Assembly (NCBI RefSeq): GCF_964259225.1
Contig: NZ_CAXVKN010000019.1
Reading direction: 5' to 3' (one strand)
From: Catenibacterium mitsuoka_A
Lineage (GTDB): Bacteria > Bacillota_I > Bacilli_A > Erysipelotrichales > Coprobacillaceae
DNA length: 35,487 nucleotides
Shown here: positions 14,680 through 23,730 of the stretch, piece by piece
Layout of the letters: every line of letters starts with the position of its first letter
How positions within the stretch are numbered: position 1 is the stretch's first letter
Made by a program: the position numbers and the translations under genes
Notes under the pieces: model-generated
Databases searched by the model: none
What the model saw: only the letters and a program-made list of their open reading frames with translations
Told to the model about the DNA's origin: nothing

Positions 14680-16784
14680 GTGTAAGTTTTAAAATCACCA
14701 TGTTCTAAAGGTACACATAAGCCCATATGCTGCAGCTCATCTCCACCATAGATTTCTTGTGTATGACATTCTAAATAATCAGAATCTTCATCTAAGTATG
14801 TTAACTTAAAGTACTTCTGAGCAGTTAGAGGATTATAAAAACGAGTCATTATGACAACATAAACAGTCTTTCTATCAAGACTGACTACTTCCCAGCCTAA
14901 ATGATTTTCATCACATTCAATGGCATGTAATTCACCGTTGAGTGTTTCTTTTCTTATTGTTTTATATTCCTGAATCTGCTTCTTAATATCATCTAATTCA
15001 TCATCTGTACACTTTGTAAGATCAAGTTCATAACCTAAGTTAAATAGTTTTGCGATATCATAACGTGTCTCTAAGGATGTAATACGTCCTGTCTGGTGAT
15101 TAGGAGCAGCACTGATATGTGCACCTATCACTGATTGTGGATAAAGCAGACTAAAACTATCTTGAATCGCACTGCGATCAAGTGCATCCGTATTATCACT
15201 GGCCCAGTTCTGCTGCATATAACATAAGATACCTGGATCAAAACGTGCACCTCCACTTGAACATCCTTCAAAAAGAACATCTGGATAACGAGACGTAATC
15301 ACATCAAGCACATGATAAAGACCAAGCATATATCTATGAGCCACTTCTGTACTATACTTAGAGATATGAGAACATACATCACTCATCGGTCTATTCATAT
15401 CCCATTTGATATAATCAATAAGTCCTGTAGAAAGATAAGAATCAAGCATATGAATTAAATAATTCTGGACATCTTCTCTAGATAAATCAAGAAGATATTC
15501 ATGACGACCTAAAGTAGGTTCATATCCATCTACTGATAATGCATAATCTGGATGCTGTATATATAAATCACTGTTTTTACTGATTGCTTCTGGTTCAAAC
15601 CATAAGCCAAACTTCAAACCATATGATTTAACAAGTTCAGCCGCTTTTTGTATACCACCTGGAAGTTTGCTTGTATTACATTTCCAGTCTCCCATAGAAT
15701 TACGACTATTATTTTCTTTTCTAAACCAGCCATCATCTAACACAAATAATTCAATACCTAGTTCACTCGCACATTTGGCCTGTTCTTCAATCTTTTCTAA
15801 AGACACATCATAATACATAGCTTCCCAGGTATTTAATAATACAGGAGGTAATTCCTGTGATTGTGGTAATAAGTGATGACGATAGAGCTCATGGAAATTC
15901 ATTCTCATTCCTTCTAAACCTGTACTACTATAATTCACGACAACTTCAGGTGTATAGAATTCTTCTCCTTTATGTAAGTGCCAATTATTCATAGAAGGAT
16001 GTAAACCCATCTGCATACGAACTTTTCCAAATGAATCCTTTTGTATCTTGCAACAATAATTTCCACTATAAATAAAATGCATTGCATATATATCAGAACC
16101 TGATATTAATGCCGCAAATGGATGCATTTGTGGACTACTGCTGCCTCTTGTACTTTCTATTTGAAATATACCTGTATTAAGTGCAGATAGCTGAATATTG
16201 CCTTCTTTTGCATGTAAGCCATACATTGTCATCACTTGATAATCCTGTGATGGAAGTTCTAAAGAAACAGATTGTGTATTATAAAGAATAAGATCTTCTT
16301 TACAGCTTCTAAAAGAAGCTGAAAATGAAAGAACGCCTAAATCCTCATAAATAGTGATATATTGACTAACTTCTAAGCCAATATGCTTATCTTCATAGAC
16401 TACTTCTAGTGTCTCACTTCTGCCATGACTTTTAAGTGAGGGTAATCCTGAAAGAGTCTTCTTTTCATCTAGTACATGCACTTCCTTCAACAATAATTCA
16501 CAATAACGTTGATGGTGTGCTTCTACTTCAATGGCAGGTATACGATAATCTCCATGACCTAATTGTGGATAGAGAAAAGGAAGATCATCAAAAGATGCAT
16601 TTTCGATACTGACATCATGTTCAGTATTGTAGCCGCGTTTGTAGTAAGTCATTGGACTTTTATGATAATGACGAAGTGGTTTCCCTATATATCTTTGTAA
16701 AATGTACTTTTGGTCTAATACTTCTAATATATAACTAATATGTGTATTTCTAAGATGAATTATACTATTATTTATTGTAATCAT
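14658..16784 (-). CDS. Alpha-galactosidase, GH36
   Basis: A 708-residue cytoplasmic alpha-galactosidase that removes galactose from raffinose-family sugars or melibiose. The N-terminal beta-sandwich (about 1-300) precedes a barrel with LLNTWEAMYYD, VLDDGWF and WFEPEAI. The nucleophile is Asp462 (KWDMNR) and the acid/base Asp530 (SDNTDA); their 68-residue spacing fits GH36 enzymes. No signal peptide is seen. The ATG at 16784 is used because TTGGAG is 7 nt upstream; the frame is open further up inside the GH32 gene. It starts one base after the GH32 stop, so translation is coupled. With GH32 it would turn raffinose-type sugars into galactose, glucose and fructose units. Gene names such as rafA, melA or aga are used for relatives. 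Confidence 0.94.
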   Translation of the reverse strand: MITINNSIIHLRNTHISYILEVLDQKYILQRYIGKPLRHYHKSPMTYYKRGYNTEHDVSIENASFDDLPFLYPQLGHGDYRIPAIEVEAHHQRYCELLLKEVHVLDEKKTLSGLPSLKSHGRSETLEVVYEDKHIGLEVSQYITIYEDLGVLSFSASFRSCKEDLILYNTQSVSLELPSQDYQVMTMYGLHAKEGNIQLSALNTGIFQIESTRGSSSPQMHPFAALISGSDIYAMHFIYSGNYCCKIQKDSFGKVRMQMGLHPSMNNWHLHKGEEFYTPEVVVNYSSTGLEGMRMNFHELYRHHLLPQSQELPPVLLNTWEAMYYDVSLEKIEEQAKCASELGIELFVLDDGWFRKENNSRNSMGDWKCNTSKLPGGIQKAAELVKSYGLKFGLWFEPEAISKNSDLYIQHPDYALSVDGYEPTLGRHEYLLDLSREDVQNYLIHMLDSYLSTGLIDYIKWDMNRPMSDVCSHISKYSTEVAHRYMLGLYHVLDVITSRYPDVLFEGCSSGGARFDPGILCYMQQNWASDNTDALDRSAIQDSFSLLYPQSVIGAHISAAPNHQTGRITSLETRYDIAKLFNLGYELDLTKCTDDELDDIKKQIQEYKTIRKETLNGELHAIECDENHLGWEVVSLDRKTVYVVIMTRFYNPLTAQKYFKLTYLDEDSDYLECHTQEIYGGDELQHMGLCVPLEHGDFKTYTFILKKV

Positions 16785-16785
16785 T

Positions 16786-18051
16786 TTAAATCTCCAATCT
16801 GTATACGTTGATATTTTGTGATTCTTTACTACTTGCAAGAAGTAAGTCTTCAGCCTGTGGATCAAGACGTGCAGAATAAACAAACTCTCCGTTATTCGCA
16901 AATATTTCTACACTTGATGTATCCAGCCATATTTCCATATGATTGATTTTTATAGGCCATGATTTCTTTTGATATATCTGTTCTGCCCAATCATAGCGTT
17001 CAATACTTATGCCTTCATCAAAGTGAATGCTTAATTCCTTATTGATTGAAAAAGATATATGTTCCAAGGGACTGATTTCTATCATCGCCTGTCTTTGTAT
17101 TTTCATATGATTCGTATAAGGAATTTCATGGCATAATTCATACATCTCCCTTACAGGTGACTGTATCAATTTTCCTTTTTTTACAGATAATTCACGAGGC
17201 ATTGTTAAACAATGAATATGTCCATCCTTAGCGAATTCTACTTCTTGTGCATCACTAAAACGCGACATCCAGGCAAGCATAATACGTCTTCCTTGAGCAT
17301 CCACAAATGTTTGTGGTGCATAAAAATCATACCCTTCATCTATATGCAGTCCTTTATCTAAATCACTCAATGTATCTATTAAATAAACAGCGTGTGCATC
17401 AAGACATTCATCCGTATCATTATTTCTTGACTGCAAGCCATAAATTAATACTTCATGAGCATCAAGTGTAAATAAGTCAGGACATTCTATCATTTCATAC
17501 TGTTTGGATATTCCGATGATTTTATTAAACTTAAAAGAGGTTCCATCTATTGATGTATATTGAATAATATTTCCTCTTCCAGTCTTCTTATTCTGTCCTC
17601 CAATAATCATTTTCCAGACATCCTCCTTAGTCACTTTAGGATCTCTAAAATGACCTGTATAATCATCAGGAAGAGAGAGTACAGAACCATATTTCTTAAA
17701 ATGAACACCATCCTTTGATTGTGCAAGACATTGTTCAGGATATCTTACGCCTTCTCTCTTCACATTTCCTGTATAATAAAGAGATAGTGTCTCACCATCA
17801 CTGACTGCACTTCCTGAATACGTCCCATCCTTGTCATAAGCTTCAGAAGCTTGTAATGCGATAACAGGCTCACTCCAATGAATAAGGTCTTGAGAGGTTG
17901 TTTTTCCCCATACTTTATAAGAGTGGTCTGTCACATTAGGATTCCATTGGAAAAAGACATAATACTTTCCTTTAAAATAGGAAAGCCCATTTGGGTCATT
18001 GATTAACCCTTTTTCTGTTTCTATATGATATGCTTGTTTTCTATTTTTCAT
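16786..18051 (-). CDS. GH32 beta-fructosidase / sucrose-6-phosphate hydrolase (copy 1)
   Basis: A 421-residue GH32 enzyme without signal peptide. The nucleophile Asp19 lies in NDPNG (18-22), the transition-state Asp137 in FRDPKV and the acid/base Glu189 in ECPD. It hydrolyses fructose-beta links, probably in sucrose 6-phosphate delivered by the PTS. Near the active-site entrance it reads FFQWNPNVTDHSYKVWGK, less typical than copy 2, so acceptor or substrate preference may differ. The ATG at 18051 follows GAGGG. It is first in an operon with alpha-galactosidase and diverges from an AraC regulator; no good -10 box is seen, which suits activator-dependent expression. Confidence 0.92.
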   Translation of the reverse strand: MKNRKQAYHIETEKGLINDPNGLSYFKGKYYVFFQWNPNVTDHSYKVWGKTTSQDLIHWSEPVIALQASEAYDKDGTYSGSAVSDGETLSLYYTGNVKREGVRYPEQCLAQSKDGVHFKKYGSVLSLPDDYTGHFRDPKVTKEDVWKMIIGGQNKKTGRGNIIQYTSIDGTSFKFNKIIGISKQYEMIECPDLFTLDAHEVLIYGLQSRNNDTDECLDAHAVYLIDTLSDLDKGLHIDEGYDFYAPQTFVDAQGRRIMLAWMSRFSDAQEVEFAKDGHIHCLTMPRELSVKKGKLIQSPVREMYELCHEIPYTNHMKIQRQAMIEISPLEHISFSINKELSIHFDEGISIERYDWAEQIYQKKSWPIKINHMEIWLDTSSVEIFANNGEFVYSARLDPQAEDLLLASSKESQNINVYRLEI

Positions 18052-18068
18052 ACATAACCCTCACTTTA

Positions 18069-18097
18069 TTTACATTAAACAACGTCAAGAATATAAT
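18069..18097 (+). promoter_or_regulatory. Sigma-A promoter of the AraC regulator
   Basis: TTTACA (18069-18074) and a perfect TATAAT (18092-18097) are 17 bp apart, 52 bp before the AraC start. It lies in the 98-bp region shared with the divergent GH32 gene. Confidence 0.7.
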
Positions 18098-18149
18098 AAG
18101 AATAGAAATACATAACGAATATATGGAAAAAACTAACTTAGGGGATCAT

Positions 18150-18989
18150 ATGAAAGAATATAAAGAACGTATTCACAGTAAAACCTATAAAGCCAATACA
18201 GATTTGTCTTTATACAGTGCCGGAATAGAACAATGTAAAAGTGAATATACCTATGGACCTATTGTAAGATCTTATTATGTGATGCATTTTGTCTTCTCTG
18301 GAAAAGGACAACTGACTATTAATGAACATTCCTTTGATGTCAAGGCAGGAGATATTTTCCTCATTCCTGCCAATAAGGTGGCTACCTATCAAGCAGATAA
18401 AAACCATCCATGGAAATATGGATGGGTCAATTTCTTAGGTATTAATGCGGAACAATATTTTTATTCCCTTACAAAAGATACACATGATCAATACATTATT
18501 CATAATGTTGATGTAAATCAATATTATGAACAGATTGAACGTCTATTAGATTTATCCTTTAATACGGATGCTGAATATTTCGAATCAAATAGTATACTTC
18601 TTCATATTTTCGCAATGTTGTATGAAGAGTTAAATATCCATTTCAATAATAATGTGAAGTATTCACTTGCCGAAGAAATTCGTCTTTATTTGGATTTGAA
18701 TTATCAATATAACCTTAAAATGAGTGAGATTGCGGATAAGTTTGGTATTCATGCAAATTATATGACACGATTATTTCATCAGAAATTTGATATTTCACCT
18801 AAACAATATCTGCTTTCAATTAAATTAAAAAAGGCTGCAGGCTTGTTACAGAGTACAAATCTCCCTGTATCTACAATTGCAGCCAGTGTGGGCTTTATTG
18901 ATGCTCTCGCCTTTTCTAAAAAGTTTAGTAAAACTTATCATTGTTCACCCACACAATATCGTAAACAAACAAATGAAAAGAAGAATTGA
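18150..18989 (+). CDS. AraC-family regulator of the raffinose/sucrose locus
   Basis: A 279-residue regulator. The N-terminal cupin-type sugar-sensing domain (about 25-150) has GKGQLTINEHSFDVKAGDIFLIPANK. Two HTH units at about 180-275 (MSEIADKFGIHANYMTRLF and VSTIAASVGFIDALAFSKKF) end in the AraC signature YHCSPTQYR. This resembles MsmR/RafR-type activators. The ATG at 18150 is chosen because AGGGG lies 5 nt before it; upstream in-frame codons lack such a site and overlap the divergent gene. Divergence from GH32/alpha-galactosidase suggests it activates that operon in response to an alpha-galactoside. Inducer inferred from context only. Confidence 0.9.
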   Translation: MKEYKERIHSKTYKANTDLSLYSAGIEQCKSEYTYGPIVRSYYVMHFVFSGKGQLTINEHSFDVKAGDIFLIPANKVATYQADKNHPWKYGWVNFLGINAEQYFYSLTKDTHDQYIIHNVDVNQYYEQIERLLDLSFNTDAEYFESNSILLHIFAMLYEELNIHFNNNVKYSLAEEIRLYLDLNYQYNLKMSEIADKFGIHANYMTRLFHQKFDISPKQYLLSIKLKKAAGLLQSTNLPVSTIAASVGFIDALAFSKKFSKTYHCSPTQYRKQTNEKKN

Positions 18990-19011
18990 GTTATTTCAAT
19001 TCTTCTTTTTT
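18976..19011. terminator. Bidirectional terminator after araC-type gene
   Basis: A perfect 10-bp stem (18980-18989 with 18996-19005) has A and T runs on both sides. The AraC gene's TGA is inside the stem. It faces the convergent DUF362 gene. Confidence 0.9.
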
Positions 19012-19012
19012 A

Positions 19013-20137
19013 TTATTTCATGTGAATAAGTTCATATTCTCTTGTACCTAAACCAATCTTTTCCGCATGTTCTAATGTTTCTTTCCATCTGACATTAGGA
19101 TTAGAGTCTAGGAAGTTATCATGATGGTGATGCCAATGTGGATCAGCTAAGTTATCAGATAATTGGCTATTAGGCATAGGTGTTGCATGTAAGCATGCAT
19201 CTACACAGGCTTGATCTAAGGCAACAGGATCAAATGACGCAAAGATACCAACATCTGGTAAGATAGGTGCATCGTTTTCACCATGACAATCACAGTTAGG
19301 TGAGATATCTCTTACAAGACTAATATGGAATGTTGGTCTTCCATCACATACTGCCTGCGAATACTCTGCCATCTTTCTACCAAGTATTTCATTAGCATCC
19401 CAGTTCTGATTTTCAATCGCATCAAATGCGCAGGCACCAATACATCTGCCACATCCTTTACAGATATCCTGATTGATGACTGCTTTACCATTTTCATAAG
19501 TGATTGCATCGCTGCCACATTCTTTAGCACAGCGACGACATCCTCTACATAAGTCATCATGTACAATTGGTTTGCCTGAATTATGCTGCTGCATCTTACC
19601 AGCACGGCTTCCACAGCCCATACCAATATTCTTAATCGCACCACCAAAGCCTGTAGATTCATGGCCTTTAAAATGAGTTAAACTGATAAAGATATCCGCA
19701 TCCATGACTGCACGACCAATATAGGCTTCTTTACAATATTCACCATTTCTTACAGGTACTGTAATATCATCAGTTCCTCTTAAACCATCTCCAATAATGA
19801 TCTGACACCCTGTAGTGATTGTATTAAACCCATTGATATTCGCACAATCTAAATGTTCTAAAGCGTTCTTTCTAGAACCAGGATATAAAGTATTACAATC
19901 TGTTAAGAATGGTTTTCCTCCACATTCCTTAACGACATCTGCGACTGCTTTCGCATAATTAGGACGTAAATAAGATAGGTTACCTAATTCACCAAAATGC
20001 ATCTTGATAGCTACAAACTTACCATCCATATCAATATCAGTGATTCCTGCTTTTTTGATTAAACGCTGTAACTTTTCAGTTAAACTTACACCAACATGCG
20101 TACGAAAGTCTGTAAAATATACTTTTGATTTCTCCAT
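19013..20137 (-). CDS. DUF362 protein with two 4Fe-4S clusters
   Basis: A 374-residue protein: DUF362 domain (about 1-190 and 240-350) interrupted by a bacterial ferredoxin-type region with two CxxCxxCxxxC motifs (Cys197/200/203/207 and Cys226/229/232/236). The exact biochemical role of this family is unknown; electron transfer is likely. A His-rich patch (HWHHHH near 335) may bind metal. The ATG at 20135-20137 is chosen because GGAGG is 8 nt upstream; an ATG at 20143 would be too close and the one at 20152 precedes the site. It is a single-gene unit with its own promoter and terminator, and is cytoplasmic by lack of signal peptide. Confidence 0.9.
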   Translation of the reverse strand: MEKSKVYFTDFRTHVGVSLTEKLQRLIKKAGITDIDMDGKFVAIKMHFGELGNLSYLRPNYAKAVADVVKECGGKPFLTDCNTLYPGSRKNALEHLDCANINGFNTITTGCQIIIGDGLRGTDDITVPVRNGEYCKEAYIGRAVMDADIFISLTHFKGHESTGFGGAIKNIGMGCGSRAGKMQQHNSGKPIVHDDLCRGCRRCAKECGSDAITYENGKAVINQDICKGCGRCIGACAFDAIENQNWDANEILGRKMAEYSQAVCDGRPTFHISLVRDISPNCDCHGENDAPILPDVGIFASFDPVALDQACVDACLHATPMPNSQLSDNLADPHWHHHHDNFLDSNPNVRWKETLEHAEKIGLGTREYELIHMK

Positions 20138-20158
20138 AAACATATCCTCCATAATACT

Positions 20159-20189
20159 ATTTTAACCCTAAAGTAAAGTTCATAGTCAA
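20159..20189 (-). promoter_or_regulatory. Promoter of the DUF362 gene with 19-bp spacer
   Basis: On the minus strand TTGACT (20184-20189) and TAAAAT (20159-20164) are 19 bp apart. The spacer holds only a weak dyad (AAC...GTT ends). Long spacing suggests a MerR-type activator or a weak promoter. Confidence 0.45.
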
Positions 20190-20191
20190 CT

Positions 20192-20215
20192 AAAAAAGAG
20201 TAGACAAGCTACTCT
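20192..20215 (-). terminator. Terminator of the lipoprotein operon
   Basis: AGAGTAG (20197-20203) pairs with CTACTCT (20209-20215) around 5 nt, with a run of U on the minus strand. The lipoprotein stop codon is in the stem. Confidence 0.85.
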
Positions 20216-20835
20216 TCTGTTAAACAATCTGAATCAATAATCTGGAAGTTTGCACGATGAATATAAAGTGCTTTACCATCAATCATGAGTTTAGTCATCT
20301 TAGGAAGGTTTTCAGGAATTTCCCAATATACATCATCACCCTGATATGCCTTAATAGGCTGACCTAATTGAGACTTAACGACTACGACTCTTCTTTTACC
20401 AAATAAGTTCTTATACTTATTTAAGTAATTTGCGATAGCTGTATTGGCTGTGATTCCGTCTGCAGTACTATTGATATGCTTCTTAGTAAAGTCTACTTCT
20501 GCATCTAATTCCTTCTGTTCAAAGATACATGTATCTCCACAGCTTTCTATTTCATTCCCATCAATTGTGATAGTAATGACTGAAGAAAGACTATATGTTT
20601 CTTTTACACTGCCATCAGAATTATATGATGATTCTTTTACTTTATTACCAGTGATTTTGATCTTCTGACCTTTTGTTTCAAATACTTTATTACCATAATT
20701 ATCATATGTATCAATTGTATAGCCATTCCCAATTAAACTACCTTTAATGTCATTGAGCTTAGACTTGAAATAAGAACATCCACATAATGATAAACATACT
20801 AAAGTAACTGTGAAAATCTTCATTATTCTTTTCAT
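20209..20835 (-). CDS. Lipoprotein, DUF5052-like, unknown function
   Basis: A 208-residue secreted lipoprotein. The signal peptide is short and basic (MKRIMK) with a hydrophobic core and a lipobox LCGC; Cys20 would be lipidated. The mature part is beta-rich, with a Cys pair in SCGDTC, and looks like the DUF5052 family; I am only moderately sure of that. The ATG at 20835 has AGGTGA 5 nt before it; a GTG at 20844 would overlap the upstream gene and has a poorer site. It starts one base after the stop of the membrane-protein gene, so the two are tightly linked, probably acting together at the cell surface. Confidence 0.75.
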   Translation of the reverse strand: MKRIMKIFTVTLVCLSLCGCSYFKSKLNDIKGSLIGNGYTIDTYDNYGNKVFETKGQKIKITGNKVKESSYNSDGSVKETYSLSSVITITIDGNEIESCGDTCIFEQKELDAEVDFTKKHINSTADGITANTAIANYLNKYKNLFGKRRVVVVKSQLGQPIKAYQGDDVYWEIPENLPKMTKLMIDGKALYIHRANFQIIDSDCLTEE

Positions 20836-20836
20836 T

Positions 20837-22441
20837 TTATTCACCTACACTCTTAATCACATTTACATCATTCATTTCAATATAACGAATATGAATTGTT
20901 TCACCTGCTTTTAAGAAAGCAAGTGCGTTTTCATTTTCTGAAGTAATAACTGCTTTGTATTTCTTACCTTCTGTATCCACGATAAATAGCTTAGATTTAC
21001 CATCTACATTAAGAATTTGTACATTTACGATTGTGATATCCTTCTTCTTAGTTTCTGCATCAGACTCTTCTGTAATTGTCTGAGAAGAAAGGAAACTCTT
21101 CTTAAGGAGTTCTAGATTCTTAACTGAATCTGCAGAATAAACAGAGACCTTCTGATAGTCTTTCGCATCTACCATCGCATACTGTTTAATAAGTCCTCCA
21201 CTATCTTTAAGTGAAATCAAATAAACAGGATGACCACCTACATTCACTAACAATGGGAATGTGGCATCATAACCATAGTTCTTGACTTCACCTTCTGCAG
21301 ATTTCATTGCGGCTTTTTCATTTGCCCCAGAACAAGAGAAACGTAAAGTCTGATGAGTACGTAAGTTAGATAATACAAAGCCTAAGTTAGATGAATCTTT
21401 ATTTGCAGAAGTAATACCACTATAGATCCAGATATCGCCATCTTTTTCTAAATAGTTATAACCTTCAGATGTGACTGTCACATTCTTCTGTCCTAAGACT
21501 GAGTTAAAGAATCCATCCTGTAAGCTTCCGTTTTCATCTATTTCAGTCATAATGAGTTCTTCTGGATATACACGATCCACCCATTTAGGTACTTTGTCTT
21601 TATCATATTTCTTAGATTTACCAGTAATAGGATCAAAGAGAACAGCACCAGTCACCTTCTTCTTATTGCTTACACCAAAGTAAGTATATGTTGTACATAC
21701 ATACCAAGGATGTCCTTTTTCATCTACTTCAAATGAAGGAGAACCAAAGATGGATGTAGGGTAAGATAATTGTAGTTTACGATTTAAATTATGATTAAGA
21801 ATGGCAGAAGGTACATATTTCATACCGTCTATTCCTAAATCCTTTAACTTAACGATTTCTGCCTTACCATTAGTAGAATTCACTGTAATATAAGCAGGAA
21901 TACCATTCTTACTATTAGTAAGATATTTAAAGAAACTTGCATATTCAAGTGGAGTGACACGATAGACACTATTCTTATAAGAAATCTGTGTATAATCATC
22001 ACTTACTTCAAACTGAGAGACATATTCTGGAATCTCACCCATTACCTTGTCTCCAAGCTTTACAGTACTTTTACGGTCAATAATAGGTGTCTTAGAGAAA
22101 TCTACTTCATGTAATGTCTTATTATTGAACTTTACATTTTCTACTTCTATACGACTTGCATAACGTGATGCGTGGAAGATCTTACTTGTGAATAAATCAG
22201 TCACTAAAACACCTGCCACAATCAATGCTACTGCAGCACCTAAATAACCTACCTTTTCAGGTTTAAATCTCTTACCAAGTAATGTGCTATAAGAAGTAGA
22301 AGCACCATAAATACATAATGCGACAATAATAAATATCCAGAATTCTATCGCATGAATATTTAATGCTGGTGTATAAAAATAATAAATAATTAATACAAGA
22401 ATAATAGACACCAACATAGACTTAAATTCTATTTTTTTCAT
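20837..22441 (-). CDS. Membrane protein with large extracytoplasmic domain, unknown
   Basis: A 534-residue protein that I do not recognise. Three hydrophobic segments near the N-terminus (about 8-24, 31-49, 64-83) anchor it. The remaining 440 or so residues are soluble and beta-rich, probably outside, with segments such as GHPWYVCTTYTYFG and GGHPVYLISLKDSGG. The C-terminal 90 residues resemble a small OB-like fold (VNVQILNVDGKSKLFIVDTEGKKY), but this is a guess. The ATG at 22441 follows AAGGGGGG; an in-frame GTG at 22474 overlaps the GH32 gene. It lies 25 bp after the second GH32 gene and directly before the lipoprotein, so it belongs to their operon. Why such proteins are co-transcribed with a sucrose hydrolase is unclear. 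Confidence 0.7.
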   Translation of the reverse strand: MKKIEFKSMLVSIILVLIIYYFYTPALNIHAIEFWIFIIVALCIYGASTSYSTLLGKRFKPEKVGYLGAAVALIVAGVLVTDLFTSKIFHASRYASRIEVENVKFNNKTLHEVDFSKTPIIDRKSTVKLGDKVMGEIPEYVSQFEVSDDYTQISYKNSVYRVTPLEYASFFKYLTNSKNGIPAYITVNSTNGKAEIVKLKDLGIDGMKYVPSAILNHNLNRKLQLSYPTSIFGSPSFEVDEKGHPWYVCTTYTYFGVSNKKKVTGAVLFDPITGKSKKYDKDKVPKWVDRVYPEELIMTEIDENGSLQDGFFNSVLGQKNVTVTSEGYNYLEKDGDIWIYSGITSANKDSSNLGFVLSNLRTHQTLRFSCSGANEKAAMKSAEGEVKNYGYDATFPLLVNVGGHPVYLISLKDSGGLIKQYAMVDAKDYQKVSVYSADSVKNLELLKKSFLSSQTITEESDAETKKKDITIVNVQILNVDGKSKLFIVDTEGKKYKAVITSENENALAFLKAGETIHIRYIEMNDVNVIKSVGE

Positions 22442-22466
22442 ATATATTTTTCCCCCCTTGGAAATA

Positions 22467-23729
22467 TCATTCACTTAATGTTGTGATTCTATAAGTCATC
22501 TTTTTATTAAGTGAAAGCACTGGTGTATCTTTAAAGTAAACTCTATCTGAAAAGACAAGTTCTCCACCATTTATAAATACTTCTACACTACTAGAATCAA
22601 TCAATAGCTTCATAGACTGATATTCTTTAATAGTCCCTACACGTTCTGTCTGATTCATTACAGTTACTTTATGATTATTTACTGTAAGTGTATAGAGATT
22701 ACTTAGATTGAGAAATAAACCATCATAAATATCTAAATCTATTTCTACCTGCTTAGATGGAAGTAAATAGTCAGTGACCTCTACTTTTTTAGACTCACAT
22801 CTTAATAATGCAAGTTCTTCTACTGGCATCATATAGAGATGATTATCATGAATAGTAAGTTCTCTAGGGAAAGTCATAGCCCCTGACCATCCTTCTTCTT
22901 TTTCAGGGAATTCACTATGCCACATATCCATCCAAGCCATAAGTATACGTCTACCATCTGGTGCAAGCATTGTAGCCGCTGCATAGAAATCATGTCCATG
23001 ATCAAGTTCAACAAAAGAATCTCTGATTTTATAGCCTGTCTGATGATAGTTTCTGTATTTTTCACCGTCTTCTTTAATGCCTTGTGGTGACATCAATAAT
23101 ACATTCACTCCATTGAGTCTAAATAAATCAGGACATTCCCACATCTTACCTTCATGATCAATTGTAGAAGCATGACCATATTCACCTAAATAATCCCAAT
23201 TGATTAAATCATCCGATTGATAAATGAGTACATGTCCTCTTCCATCTTCCTTCTGACCACCAATAATCATCTTAAAATGATCATCTTCTCGCCATACTTT
23301 AGGATCACGGAAATGATATGTATTATCTACAGGTGGTTCACTAATCACTGGATTTCCTTCATACTTATGAAAATGAATACCATCTTCACTCCAAGCAATA
23401 TTCACATTCTGATGAAATGTGATATGTTCAGGATCATCATAAATATTACCTGTATAGATTAAATATAAACGATTGTTGTATTCTACTGCACTTCCTGAAA
23501 AACAACCATGAAGATCTTCTTTATCTCCTGGAGTTAAGGCAATAGGTAAGTTCTCCCAGTGAACCAAATCCTTACTTCTTACATGACCCCAATGCATAGG
23601 TCCCCATACAGGTTCATCTGGGTAGTATTGATAGAATAAATGATAATATCCCTGGAAATAAGAAAATCCATTTGGATCATTGATCCAGCCATGTTCAGGA
23701 CATACATGGTATTTTAAACGATAGCTCAT
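22467..23729 (-). CDS. GH32 sucrose-6-phosphate hydrolase / beta-fructosidase (copy 2)
   Basis: A 420-residue GH32 enzyme, cytoplasmic. The nucleophile Asp18 is in WINDPNG, Asp142 in FRDPKV and Glu198 in ECPD. It keeps the standard YYPDEPVWGPMHWGH stretch, making it closer than copy 1 to classic sucrose-6-phosphate hydrolases. The ATG at 23727-23729 has AGGAG 6 nt upstream, lying in the last codons of the GntR gene. The two genes are one base apart and surely co-transcribed. The operon continues into the membrane protein and lipoprotein. It likely handles intracellular sucrose phosphate under GntR control, whereas copy 1 is tied to the alpha-galactosidase. Confidence 0.93.
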   Translation of the reverse strand: MSYRLKYHVCPEHGWINDPNGFSYFQGYYHLFYQYYPDEPVWGPMHWGHVRSKDLVHWENLPIALTPGDKEDLHGCFSGSAVEYNNRLYLIYTGNIYDDPEHITFHQNVNIAWSEDGIHFHKYEGNPVISEPPVDNTYHFRDPKVWREDDHFKMIIGGQKEDGRGHVLIYQSDDLINWDYLGEYGHASTIDHEGKMWECPDLFRLNGVNVLLMSPQGIKEDGEKYRNYHQTGYKIRDSFVELDHGHDFYAAATMLAPDGRRILMAWMDMWHSEFPEKEEGWSGAMTFPRELTIHDNHLYMMPVEELALLRCESKKVEVTDYLLPSKQVEIDLDIYDGLFLNLSNLYTLTVNNHKVTVMNQTERVGTIKEYQSMKLLIDSSSVEVFINGGELVFSDRVYFKDTPVLSLNKKMTYRITTLSE

Positions 23730-23730
23730 A

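Noticed and set aside
16785..16901. Upstream extension of the alpha-galactosidase
   Set aside because: It overlaps the GH32 coding region; the ATG at 16784 follows a proper ribosome site one base after the GH32 stop.
18030..18149. Upstream extension of the AraC regulator
   Set aside because: It runs through the promoter TTTACA-17-TATAAT and into the divergent GH32 start.
19312..19662. 116-codon frame within the DUF362 gene
   Set aside because: Shadow frame of the ferredoxin-like region; no independent start or motif.
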